A stretch of 64,000 bases of DNA from Eleginops maclovinus. Taxonomy: Eukaryota > Chordata > Actinopteri > Perciformes > Eleginopidae. Positions 1-11,800 of this stretch are shown here, piece by piece. Below the pieces are notes generated by a model. That model ran no database searches. It had not been told where the DNA came from and saw nothing but the letters and a program-made list of their open reading frames with translations. Positions within the stretch are counted from its first letter, which is position 1; the number at the start of each line of letters is the position of its first letter. Made by a program: the position numbers and the translations under genes. Where the stretch lies: the NCBI RefSeq assembly GCF_036324505.1, contig NC_086368.1, positions 13,550,921-13,614,920 of the forward strand, read 5' to 3'.

Positions 1-165
1 GCAAACATATTATGCTCATTTTTAGCTTTGTACTGTCATTTAAAACTCGCTGGGTTGTCTTGTTTCATATTCTTTGGGGTAATTGGGGCACTCCAGATAC
101 ACAAATGTATGTGCACAAGCACTGAAAGTGTTTGAATTAAAAACTGCTTTACATTTTTCTTTCAG

Positions 166-2828
166 TTGTTCCAATTGATGCCTCTGCAGTACCAGCAGTA
201 GTTGTGGTGCCCTCCACCGCTGAAGCTGTCCCAGCAGCACCAGCAGAAGGAGGAGATGCGATTGCTCTCGATGTTCCTGCTTCTGTGCAGCCAGCTGAAG
301 CAGAAGAGGGAGATGCAGTCGTTGATACAGACACGGAGGCAGTTGAGGTTGCCTCAGTTGCACCTGCAGTCGACGCAGCTGTCGTTCCAGAGGACACTGT
401 TGCCGCCGCTGCTGAAGAAGCAGATGTTGCAGCTGAAGATGCAGATGCAGCAGGTGAGGTGGCCACTGCAGCCCCTGTCACACCTGCAGCTGAAGAGACA
501 GCCGATGCAGCTGTTGCAGATGCTGATGTAGCTGTTGCAGATGCCGATGCAGCTGCTGCAGATGAAACGGCAGTGTTAACAGATGCAACTGAAGAAAATG
601 ATGCTGTGATCAATGCTGCTGCTTCAGTTGCACCTGTTGCAGAGGGAGAAGAAGCTGCAGTTGACGCTGCTGCCTGCTGTTACTGTTGCTCCTGCAACAG
701 AAGTAGTTGAGCAGGAAGCTGACGATGTGGCTGCTGATGCTGATCTTGATGCTGCTGCTGCTGCTGCTGCTACTACTGAGGCCACTGTTGCTGTAGATGC
801 TGCTACTGAGGCCACTGATGCTGTAGACGCTGCTACTGAGGCCACTGTTGCTGTAGATGCTGCTACTGATGCTGCTGCTGAGGCTACTGTTGCTGCCGAT
901 GTCGTTGCTGCTGTTGTCGCTGATGCCGCTGTTATTGCTGCTGCAGACGTTGTAGCAGCTGAAACAGAAGCCCCTGCTGATAACGTTGTAGCTCCTGCTG
1001 CCACTGAGACCACAGTTGTAGAAGAGGCAGCACAAGCTGCCGATACAGAGGCTGAATTACAGGCAACTGAGAACGAAGTTGCAGCTACTACAGCTCCTGC
1101 AGGTGAGTGTTTACTAAAAACGAATACAACATTTTAAATCGGTCTTTTAACAAAAGTATTATAATGTGATGATAATATATCTATTGCAAACAGCAGGTGA
1201 TGAAGCAGCGGTTGCAGCTGAAGCTGAGGTTCAAGCAGAGGCGGAAACAGATCCAGCACAGGTTCCCATCATTTTGGCTAAGAGACAAGCACCGGAGCTG
1301 ACAGCTGACTGCATGGTCTACCGTTATGGCTCCCTCGCCACATCCGTAGATGTTATCCGTAAGTCCATACAGTTTTGTAACCATGACACTTTGAACTTCA
1401 ACATATAATATTTTGCTTTACACAGCATGATTTAATATTTTGTATAATCTCTCTTTCTAACATTTTCAACTCTGCAGAGGGTATTGAAAGTGTTGAGATT
1501 GTACAGATGACTAATGTGGTAGCACTGGCAACCCAGTTGGATCAGAACGCTGTGGACGTCACCATCTCCTGCCAGGGAAGGTGGGCATGTAACATTATCA
1601 TCTCTATACACTGCCACTGAAATGAGTGCTAAAACACAGAAATTAATCAGGCTGTATGCACATCCTGTTTCCTTGTCTTGAGATTTTTACGTCTTGTTCT
1701 ATCACATCACTAAATAAAGGTTGTCAGGGCAATTAAACATCATCAGGCCAAACTCAAGAAAGCTCCTTTACTAAGTGCTGGTGCCGTGAAGACATGCACC
1801 AGTGGTGTAGTTTGTTTATAGTTTCCACCAATTGGATTTCAACACATGAACACTACGATTGCATTGAGACACTTACTAAATAATGACCACTTGTAAATAT
1901 TCTCCCTGTTACTATATCACCACATGTTCATTCTTCTTGTTTTAGCCTGCCAAGTGAGGTCTGCACAGTGATTTCAGACGCTGACTGCATCACACCAGTG
2001 GAAACAATCTGTACTGCAGCTACTCCCTCTCCAGACTGTCAAATGATTCTTCGTCAGTTCTTCAATGACTCAGGAGTATTTTGCATCAATGTCTCATTGA
2101 CCAATGATGTCAGTCTTGCTGTTGCAAGTGCTAGAGTCAGTGTAATAGTAGGTGGGTGAAAGTCAAATGTTCATTTATGACACACTCAATCTCTAGACTA
2201 TTTTCTCATTGGTATGATATGTTTCAATTTCAGCCTCCGGTGGTTCCCCAGCTGGAACTGCAGCCACAGTCCTCGGGGTCATGGTTCTCGCCTGTGTTGT
2301 CTGTTGTATTGGTTTGATGTACAGGTGAGGAGCTCATTTTCAACTTCATTTTTAGATTTGATTTGAGGCCAACATGACTAAAAATAGAACACTTTAAAAG
2401 TTTGATTAATGAAAGATACGTAAGTTGCAAACAAAGACACATAATAAGTATATATAAGTATATAAGCCTAATGGCACCTAAGAAAAGTCGGGAACATTTA
2501 TTTCCACGATTTAAACGTCTGGTTTACTTTTGAGGTTTTTGGTTCTTTTTGACATGTTCGTATTTATTTCAGGCGAGATAAACTATAATATTTCATTGTG
2601 GAAAAGCACATTTTTAGTTTGACTAGTCATAATTGAACTTTTCTCATCAGTATTCCTTGCCTCATGTTTCTCAACAGGCGGTTCAAGCAGTACCAGCCAC
2701 TTAGAGAAGACACTGACAGTAATGGAGGCAGCTCTGCGGTAACATCAGTGCCTTTGTTGTTGTGGAACCTGTTGAGTCGTCAGTCACCTGGAGAGAGTCG
2801 TCCACTGCTTCAGGGGAGGATTGTGTGA
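166..2828 (+). CDS. pmel: Premelanosome protein, C-terminal part (5' cut off; frame break in repeat exon)
   Basis: PMEL forms the amyloid fibrils on which melanin is deposited in melanosomes. Six exons are visible: 166-1102, 1197-1358, 1478-1580, 1946-2151, 2234-2324 and 2678-2828, all with GT-AG introns and compatible phases. Exon 166-1102 codes the repeat (RPT) region, unusually rich in Ala, Asp, Glu, Val and Thr. Next come a proprotein-convertase-like AKR|Q site, a Cys-rich kringle-like stretch beginning ADCMVYRYGS, the VIQGIESVEIV motif, one membrane span (GTAATVLGVMVLACVVCCIG) and a tail ending ESRPLLQGRIV, whose di-leucine matches the sorting signal of mammalian PMEL (ENSPLL). The N-terminal region and PKD domain lie left of the window. 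The repeat exon is open in one frame from 166 to a TGA at 708 and in the next frame from 613 to 1102, so a one-base break lies near 669-676. Identity is firm; whether it is the pmela or pmelb paralogue is undecided. Confidence 0.93.
781..870 (+). repeat. Three 30-bp tandem units in the pmel RPT exon
   Basis: Positions 781-810, 811-840 and 841-870 are near-identical 30-base units, each coding ten residues of the pattern ATVAVDAATE, with only a few substitutions. They follow a (GCT)n run at about 750-770. PMEL repeat domains are imperfect tandem arrays in other vertebrates; this one is Ala/Asp-based rather than Pro/Ser/Thr-based. Confidence 0.9.
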
Positions 2829-3200
2829 ATATCATCATCATCATCATCATCATCAACAGCTCATGCTCTCAACATCGACACCAATACTCCAATATTGACT
2901 ATGTGCAACACTGTGTGTAGAAATAGAAAGGAGCAAAGTTTGTAAGAAATGTCATAAGAATGTTGAAACATTTGTAGAGGAAAGTGGTATTTATTTTGAC
3001 CTTCATTATTTTGTATTAATTGACACTGATAGTTTATAGAAGCCATAACTTATTTGTGGCCTTCTTATACCAATTGTAAAATCAGTGTTAAGATATTTCA
3101 GTTAATTTTCTTGACAATGTAACTGAAATTGTTTACATCACAAAACATTATTATATTTGTTACCCTGAAATGAATAAAGTTGAACTTTATGACGTTTTTT
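2829..3200 (+). other. pmel: pmel 3' UTR with ATC microsatellite and poly(A) signal
   Basis: The stop codon at 2826-2828 is followed by an (ATC)9-like run at 2831-2857. The only well-placed AATAAA is at 3173-3178, so the transcript probably ends near 3190-3200. No coding potential is seen in this stretch. Confidence 0.75.
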
Positions 3201-3829
3201 TTTCTATTCTCTCTATTTTGTTGTATTTTGTATTCACTTGCACATACAGTATGATAAACAGGATGTACCTGAACTATTTAAGAGCATAAGAAAGCAATCA
3301 ACATAAATCTAACACTGTGGCAAGAATGATAAGAAATGGATTAATAAAGTATTCAATATTAAATGTTTGATATGTATATTTATATACAAAATGTGTATTA
3401 TTGTTAAAGGCCTTAAATTTACTTTAAAACAAAAAAATAAATACATTTAAAAACTAATTACTAACAACATGTAATAAAAAAAATGGGTAAGCTCCGGTGA
3501 TAAGAATTATAACCTCATCCCTTCAGAGTATTTTAAGGCTTTAAACTCACGGTTTTACTCTCAACACTGTTGGTTTCAACAAAATAGCTGTGATAAACTA
3601 ACTGTGTAACACTGCCAGAGACAAACATATTTCTAACACGAGTTGGTTGAGAACAAAAATAGGCTTAGAAAAAGAGTTATAATTTGAAATACATTGATTA
3701 AATGGCAAGAAAAAGAACTTAATGTGAATGCATATACATTTCTGTCTGCTGGATGTATAGACAAATTGCCAGATGCATGAGGAACTTAATTTATTTAAAC
3801 CACCAGTCTTTGAGCTTTGACCAGCATGT

Positions 3830-4140
3830 TAATTCTTTGGTTCACAACTGTTTCTACCAGCTGAGAAACATTGCTAAACGTGAGCCTTTTGCACAGCTGA
3901 GTTAGAATTTAAGACTCTCATTATAAATGAATTTTCTTCAGGCTTGACTGCTGTAATTATCTTCGCTGCCTCAGCAAAACCTCCTTAAATCGTCTACAAA
4001 TGTTCCAAAATGCTGCTGCCAAACTTTTGCCCTAGCAGCTCTGCCTCTGCTTTGTCTCTTGCTTGCTATTTGATATTTAGTTGTTTTGCACTTAATTCTG
4101 CTCTTTATGTGCTGTATAAATAAACCTATTATTATCATAA
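3830..4140 (+). mobile_element. Degenerate L2-type LINE 3' fragment
   Basis: The stretch at 3945-4030 translates to a peptide containing KTSLNRLQMFQNAAAKLL, the conserved C-terminal tail of L2/CR1-group reverse transcriptase ORFs. It aligns with the tail of the better-preserved LINE at 54650-55070 in this window. It ends with a typical GTGCTGTATAAATAAA motif and ATT-rich tail at about 4110-4135. It is clearly non-functional. Confidence 0.75.
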
Positions 4141-6829
4141 AATAGATAATTTAGTGAAATAAGATTCACATTTTACATAGAGCCACAAATAATATTAGAT
4201 TAGAAAGTAGAGATATTCTTTTTTAGACAAAACACCATCACACAATTGAATATTTTAAAAACAACAAAAGATGCCTTGTTTGGTCTGCAGGAAACCACTG
4301 AATAAAAGATGTACAGGCATGTCAATAGCGTTTTACAAGGGCTCATATGCATTCAAGAAGTGGTGTGGTTACAGGAACACTGAGCACTTGAGTGTGCTAA
4401 AGAAAATTCCAGCATCACGTTCTGCTCTCTGCTCAATTAAAGAGATTTATTAAGATGTCGCAGGATACATCGATGCATTGAACTGGCAAAGAGCTGCTGG
4501 TGGTAACATACACATCATATGACACACTGCAGTGCAGGAAAAAAGCTGACGTCAATGCAGCAAAATCTTTAATGGAAGGGGCTACATGGCCTGGCCTACA
4601 CAGCAGAAACATAGATGTGCAGTGATAGGGAGGAGAGGTAGGGATGGTTTGCATTCAAGCATCAAAGCAAAGGTGGACCAATATGACAAGGCTGTTGTCT
4701 TATGTCTTGATGTGAGTTTTGACTGAATTAAATGTTTTGTCTAATTTCATATGGCTTGAGTGTGGAAACATACGTATGTGGAGAGTAAAATATGACATAA
4801 AACAGCATACCTTCCACCTTTATCCGCAATACTTTTCGGGATATCAAGAGAAATCCCCACTATTGGTGATGTTCAACTCATGCAAGATCAACAAGATCCT
4901 TTATCTGCATATATTTATTTACATATAGGTACATTTACTTAAAGCCAGAGATGTGCACTGTCTTGTTGAGTAGCCAATGCTAAAAAAAACGAATTACCCT
5001 TCAACATGTCTGAATGAATAGTTTAAAATATGGTAATTTAACTAAATACAAATAGCCTTACATCTTAAGGACCAAGGACATTGATAAGCATTGCCAACTT
5101 ATACTGTCTGTTACCAAGTTAAAAGCAATCCAGTTTAAAAAATGAAATAAATGGTCAAGTGATTTTTCTGAGAACATAGAGCGTTGTTTTGCGTGGTTCA
5201 TGTCTGGATGGTAACCCTTAATCTGCGAAATTTACTCAAGCAACATTAGCCCTGTCTAATGCACATCCCTGCTACCAACATACTTGTTTAGCACTGCAGT
5301 GCTCCATTACAGTAATTACAAAAGCCAAGCCTTTAATTATCCTCCACCTTTTACGTTTCTCTCGGTCACATGTACAGAATATGTGCAGCCAACTCAACTC
5401 ACTCCGGAGCGCACTGCAGCCGAGCCAAGCCCCACAGCATTGCTGGAAGGACATCATGTTTCATATGAGGATCTTTATCTTGGACCTGACAGCTCTCCCG
5501 GATCTTGCCAGGCCTGCAGCTTTTAACAGGTCACAGCATCCTCATCACCTCTCCCGATCAAACATGCTGATCTAAAACAAAGCTCAAGGTATTAGATTTA
5601 CCGGATAAACCAGCCAGACATTTACTCGTCTTAAGTTCTCTCTCGAAATTAAATGTGAACATGAGTCACACAAGCAAATACATAGACTTGATTGATTTGC
5701 GCGACTCATTATTGCTCACCACTCCCTAGCAACTGATCTAAAAAGGGATGCAATTTCCTTTGTCCGTCCTCTACCCTGCAGAAACCTACCACTGCAATCA
5801 GTGTTGCTGCAGGAGAAATTATTAACAACCTTTGTCTCATGTAACTTATCGGTGCTCAGTGTACCTCAACCCAACACACACTAAATACAAACATTTTAAC
5901 CATCCTAATTGAATAATGTGTGAATCATATTAAATTATTGAATTAACCAATACAGTACTAAGCGTTTGTTTTGTAATAGCAGTTCAAAGAAAAGCTGTAA
6001 TATGCAAGTTGCACTCCAAGCAGCCACATTAGATAACTGCTTTATTGATTAATGAATACTCAACCCAAATCCATGACTATACCATAACCATTGTGTATTT
6101 GCACTTACCACCCTCTTTCCATGACTTTAAGTATACCATGGTTGATATATACTGTATGCACCAATGTTGTAAAAGGCAAATTGGAATTTATATAAAATCA
6201 AAAATCTAAATGAAAACAACATTTTCTTTTGTGGAAAATGTATAATTATGGATGGTCTACAGTTGGGATACTGCTACTTTTTTTCCCAAGGTTAAAAGGT
6301 ACACAATGATAGCTGGAAAACGATGCTGCAAGATCAATTTTAAATGCAGAAGTGCTCTGTGCTATTGACTGCTGTTTTGTTAGATTTCTTATTTGAGACC
6401 ACACCCATCACATCACATATGAACATTTCTTAAATCCTCCTAATATAAAATGATAAATAAATATGTTCCTTTTATTTATTTGATGTATAACTGACTTATT
6501 AATATGCCCGTTTAGGTTTGAAACGGTATACATGTACTGTGAGTTCAATATGTGCAAGATATGATACTCTATCCTGACATTGTCCAAGAAGCGTGATAGG
6601 ATTTATGGCCCCTCAGGGTGTTCTCCGAGAACCAGAAGGATCAATCGCCAATGGTAACATCTGGCTGATGGTTTTAGTTACTGATACAGTCCAGTTCAAA
6701 ACCATTCAACTGTATGCTTTTGCACATGTGTTCGTTTGTCTGTCTGGCCTACACACTGTTAATGCTGTTTTACATTTTTATAGACTTGCTTTTACGGAAG
6801 GCTCTTTTAAGTTATTGTTTTCATCTCTT

Positions 6830-6935
6830 ACAGTTTTATCTTTCATCATCATTTGTCATATTGCCTTGAATCCTGCTTTGGCTTTCTCTACACTCTGTAT
6901 TTAAAAGTGCTATATAAATAAAGGTATCATTACTT
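6830..6935 (+). mobile_element. L2-type LINE/SINE 3' tail relic
   Basis: Only the terminal motif is recognisable: an AAAGTGCTATATAAATAAAG block at about 6904-6923, the signature 3' end of teleost L2-clade LINEs and the SINEs that use them. No coding part can be assigned. Confidence 0.5.
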
Positions 6936-7572
6936 ATTAAAGCGTAAAAATGTAGATAGTCTTAACACTGATGAGAAACCTTGATAGATGGACGGACTTG
7001 GGCAGGATATGGGGTGGGGATAGAAAGCAGAGAGAGTGAGGCAGAGGGTGAGGCAGTGGGGGAAGGAGGAGAGAGTACTGACCATGGAGCAGGTTGATTA
7101 GATTACAAAGCTAAGACTAACATGGGCCATTTATAACGCAAAGAGCCAGGCCTTTCTAGCAGCAGCCATGCAGACACAGAGGGAGGATAATCGAGTGTCT
7201 AAGTGTGTGTTTTTGAATGGAGAAGAGATGACTACACTTTTACGACTGCAAGCTCCACATGCTCCATCAGCAAGAGTAAACACAAAGGTAAATGTAATGA
7301 CAAAAAGTGATGAGTACAAGTTAAAGAAACCCTGCTGGTTGTAAATTTTTATATGAAAGAGAAAGAAATATCACCCGATATGTTATTTAAGGTTTTGTTT
7401 TGTATTACATACAAGACAGCATTAATGGACCGGATTTAGGGTACCAAGCATCACTCGGGACACAAAGGAAATAAAGTGGCACACCCAGTCGCCACAGAGC
7501 ATGCTCAGAATTACGTCAACTTTATATGAAAGTGCTAGCCTGTCTGCAGTCCTCAATTAAAATCACTTTGGA

Positions 7573-7573
<1 letters not shown>

Positions 7574-7657
<84 letters not shown>
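7574..7657. repeat. (CA)n microsatellite, 84 bp
   Basis: Uninterrupted CA dinucleotide tract of about 42 units in the pmel-prph intergenic region. A tract this long is expected to vary in length between individuals. Confidence 0.98.
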
Positions 7658-7658
<1 letters not shown>

Positions 7659-8721
7659 TTTAAATTCATAAATATATGTCACATTTTCTCCCACCATTTG
7701 AATCTGTAGGATGGTAGTAGGACCTAAATGGTTTTTTTTTAAAGCTTTTAAAGATACATTTTAATACCTTATGTCTTGTGTATTAATGCACATGTAACCT
7801 CAACTCTGAAAGGCATAATCAAGTAATATACTGTACATCCTTCTTTTCAGGACAAACTATGCTATCAGCATGAGTAGGCTCAAAGTAAAGCTGCAATAAG
7901 GTTGGAACTAAATAATTGCCTTCAAAAATGAATACAACTCCAAACAATGCATATTTTGATAATATCTTCCAAGTGGATATCATGTGCAATGGGTGAATGG
8001 GATTTTTGTTATATTCTTTCACCTCTGTTGTCTTTAATCCTGATTTAGATCGGGCCAGAAACCCACTGTTAACCTGAAATACTAACAAAGTTATTGGACA
8101 ACTCCTACTCTGCTAACAGGGATTACTGGATCAAGTGCATTTGAAAGGGATAGAATAACTGCAGAGTCATGGCTCTGCCCCAGACTCCCCAATATCAATA
8201 GTGTTCCATTACTGTAAAAGGAGAGAGAGACAGAGAGGAGAGGAAGGGAGACGGATGGAGGGGAGGACAGAATTAAATCAATGTATCCACCTGATTCAAT
8301 TTTAGGCTACAATTTCACAGTTTCTTATTGAGAACTAGGTAACACAATCATTAAGGCACATACTTGATAGTAAAGTTAAGGACGTCACATGTGCAAGTAA
8401 GAGCAAAGTCATATAATAATTTAACGAAATGAGAATCAAAACTGAATGTCAACGAGGGCATTTCGGTGAGGCTGGGAGGGGCTGGACGGAGGAGACATCT
8501 TTAGATATCAAGGCGGCATAATGTGGAAGTCAGTTTGGTCTCCTGCCAAGTCTCTGGTTAAAAGGGTGGAGCTCTCAAGACAGAGAGTAAGACAGAGAGA
8601 GGCAGGGTCTATCTCTGAAGGGTAGGGAGTGGCCAATGCTGATTGAGAAAGCATGGCTTCATGTGGGTGGGGTGAGGAGAAATGAGGGAGGGGGGAGGCG
8701 TGAGGATGATGGGATAGCTTG

Positions 8722-8832
8722 CCTCTGTGCATAAATACCGGCAGCACTCTACAGTCTGATGTCCTGTTGCTTCCAGAGCATCTCTAAGTCTCCAGCTTTC
8801 CTTCTTTCTGCAGCCACAGAACAAGACCAGCC
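8722..8832 (+). promoter_or_regulatory. prph: prph core promoter and 5' UTR
   Basis: A TATA-like CATAAATA element lies at about 8729-8736, roughly 100 bases upstream of the start codon at 8833. This predicts transcription starting near 8760 and a short unspliced leader. The context CCAGCCATGA is a fair Kozak start, and no ATG lies between the predicted start site and 8833. Confidence 0.6.
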
Positions 8833-11800
8833 ATGAGCCACTCTTCAATGCATACCTCAACGTCCTACAGGCGCACCTTTGGGAGCCCACATCCCATCTC
8901 CATGTCCTCTTACTCTCCTGTGAACTCCCGTATGCCCGCTTCTGGGGGTCGCTATATGCGTTCAATGTCACCTGGGGTTGCATCCCGCCCCAACAACTAC
9001 CAACAACAGCGTTCTCGCTCCCTTGCCCAGCCCCCTCGCCTCTCCTACGACAAGGTGGACTTCACACTTTCTGAGGCCATAAACCAGGAGTTCCTGACGA
9101 CCCGCAGCAATGAGAAGGCCGAGCTGCAGGACCTCAACGACCGCTTTGCCAGCTTCATCGAGAAGGTGCGTTACCTGGAGCAGCAGAATGGTTCACTGCA
9201 GCAGGAGCTCAACCAGTTCAAGGGCCAGCAGCAGCAAGGTCAGCCCAACCGAGCCTCCGAGCTCTTCCAGGAGGAGGTGAGGGACCTGCGCCGCCAACTG
9301 GACGCCACCGGCAAAGAGAGGGACCAGTACCTGATGGAGAGGGACAACCTGGCTGATGACCTGGTCCAGCTCAGGCAGAGGTTGGTACCAACATGATGAG
9401 AAATAACAATATGATGAAGTATAGATAGATAGACCGATAGACTGATAGATATACCGATAGATAGACGCTAGAGGGGATACATCTGGCTACAGAGTAAGTT
9501 GCATCCTATTCTAATAAACCATATTGTCACAACCAAGTCAAAGGTCTCTCTTAACTTCAATATTTCCTTATTTAAGAGTTGTCCGTCGTTTACATTTTGT
9601 ACCGTAGGTGGGCTGCTGTGTCCCTATAAATGAAACTTTAATAATCCTGGATCAAAAAATACAAATTCTATCTAATTGCCAAACATTGTCTCTTGGATTT
9701 GACCAATAATCAGACAAAGGTCTCTGTCAGATCAACATTTTAGAGTTTCAAAAAATAAGTTAAAAATGTGGACGGTTAAATATACTCCGAGCTTCTAAAA
9801 AAGTGTGCAGATCATTGTTCGATTCCGGCAGTGTCACCATCACTTAATTCATTGACGCTGTTAGAATTTACTGCTCATGGTTCCCCTTAAGCACAGAGAA
9901 GGTGAAGTATCCTTGGGCGTTTGACACTTAAGGAATGATGGTGGTGCAGGGCGTGGCACATTTACAGACCGGAAAACACAGAGCGGCAGCATGATACAGA
10001 ACACTGGACTGTATCATGTGCATGAGATTGTTTTCTATGTATGAGTTTTTAAAGAAATGTCTTGTGCACTGGCAGGATTCATCCATAAGAAGAGCCTCCA
10101 TATGTGACGGAAAAGTAACCCACCGGAAAATCAACAGTACTTGTTAGATAAAAGGATTGTGTTCCCTTATATAATAATATGGGCATTGTGTTTGTACACA
10201 CAAACGACTGAGAAGAGAATAGATGGACCAGTTACAGGGTGGGGCTGGCTGACGAGTAGGAGGGGGGAGAGTGAAAGGAGGAAAGGGGTTGGATATCAGG
10301 CGTGGGGAGAACAGCACTAGGAAAAATCAATGTGACTCAGTGACTCCATTAGGTGTATTTTTCAGTGTCCCTCTGTGCTTATGGGATGGTGCCAGAGACC
10401 CCATTAGGAAAAAAGGACCCCTGTAAAACTACATGAATTAAAGATGAGGGAGCCGGTTCTACTATGTGATGCTTTCCCCACTAATCTACTTTATGTCCAC
10501 TCTAGACATGCCTTCTGTCTGTCAGGACAGATGGAGCCCATCAGTCAGAGAAAGGGGATGTATGTTTTGTACAATATGATACAATTTGTGATAATTCATT
10601 ACAGAACTCATGGATTGAAACTGGATTTCCCAAAGCATTACACAATACTTAATTTCCTCAAGTTTGTTTTTGTAGGAGCGTCAAAGGACATTTTGACTGT
10701 CCACAAATATCTCACTCAAATTATTTCTACTCCACCGCTTTTTTCCCATCATACAGTTCACTAGCCAATATTGACAGTTTAAATCTTCAAAAGAGACAGA
10801 CAGTGTGTGTACCTAACCTTATTAAGTGTGTGCAGATGACCTTATTGAACTGTAAACACACATTAGTTGAAAGGAACAGCTGATGTTCCCACTGGGTGCA
10901 CTCCAAAAAGCTTTTTACAGGACAGGGAATTAAACAAATTGATCCAGAAAGCTTTTTGCCAGCTGATGCCCCGGTGCAACCTTAGACAGAAAGGTTGTTC
11001 TTGGACAAAATTTGACACACTCACTCTACTCGTTTTGTCATAAATAGGTCTATTAGAGCCTAAAGGTAATCAACACATTGCTTGACACATTTTGTCTTTG
11101 TCTTTTTTCCTTAAGGATGGAGGAAGAAGGCCAGAAGAGGGCAGATGCTGAGGGTAACCTGGTTGCCTTCCGCAAGGTAAATGCTCAGCTCACTGCACCA
11201 TGTAACCTTATTGATTAATGTCCTCAGGCTCAGATAACAGGTCAAATGGACAGCTGTATCTCCAACTATTCCACATGAGTGTCAATATAGAATGACAGGG
11301 TATCCATCTTAAATAACAGGAATCTGCTGCACATAAGAGCAAATTCCTTTTTTGCTTAGCAGTTTTGTATTGAAATATTTCCCTCTTAGGCCACACATCT
11401 AACTCTTCTTTAGGTTAATTAAGCATAGAAAAATCCTTAGGAACTATAATCACAAATTAATAAAATTAGGAATTTCTTTAAAGGATTTGTTTGTTGTAAT
11501 CTTACCTCCTAAACTAACTATTTCAGTTGTTTTCATTGGTTCTTTGAGGGAATTTAATATAATTTTAAGGTGTTGATGATGATTAGTTGTTGCATCAAAG
11601 AGGGACATTTCAGTAATGGCAATGCAAATTGTGTTTCATTTTTTTTTTAAAACAGGATGTGGACGATGCCACATTGTCCCGTCTGGAGCTGGAGAGGAAG
11701 ATTGAGTCTCTGATGGATGAGATTGAATTCCTTAAGAAGCTCCATGATGAGGTGAGTGATGCTAAATGTAAAAGTTATCTTTACAGGAGTCAGCGATCAT

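Larger units (their letters stand above)
3200..8400. other. Intergenic region between pmel and prph
   Basis: I see no supported gene. Open frames here (for example 4271-4453 and 6593-6904) are short, match nothing I recognise and lack splice context. The region holds L2-type LINE remnants at about 3830-4140 and 6830-6935, a long CA microsatellite at 7574-7657, and purine-rich runs near 7020-7080 and 8220-8270. Confidence 0.6.

Noticed and set aside
571..642. A hidden 70-base intron bridging the two pmel frames (GT at about 571, AG at about 642)
   Set aside because: The sequence it would remove codes the same repeat-type peptide as its surroundings in frame 0, so a one-base indel is simpler. 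RNA-seq could still revive it.
149..1035. Long overlapping open frames on both strands over the pmel repeat exon
   Set aside because: They are Gln/Leu, Ser/Ala or Cys/Ser low-complexity shadows produced by GCN-rich repeat codons.
4271..4453. A small Cys-containing protein (60 residues) between pmel and prph
   Set aside because: No domain is recognised, the cysteine spacing fits no zinc-finger family I know, and no promoter or splice context is visible.
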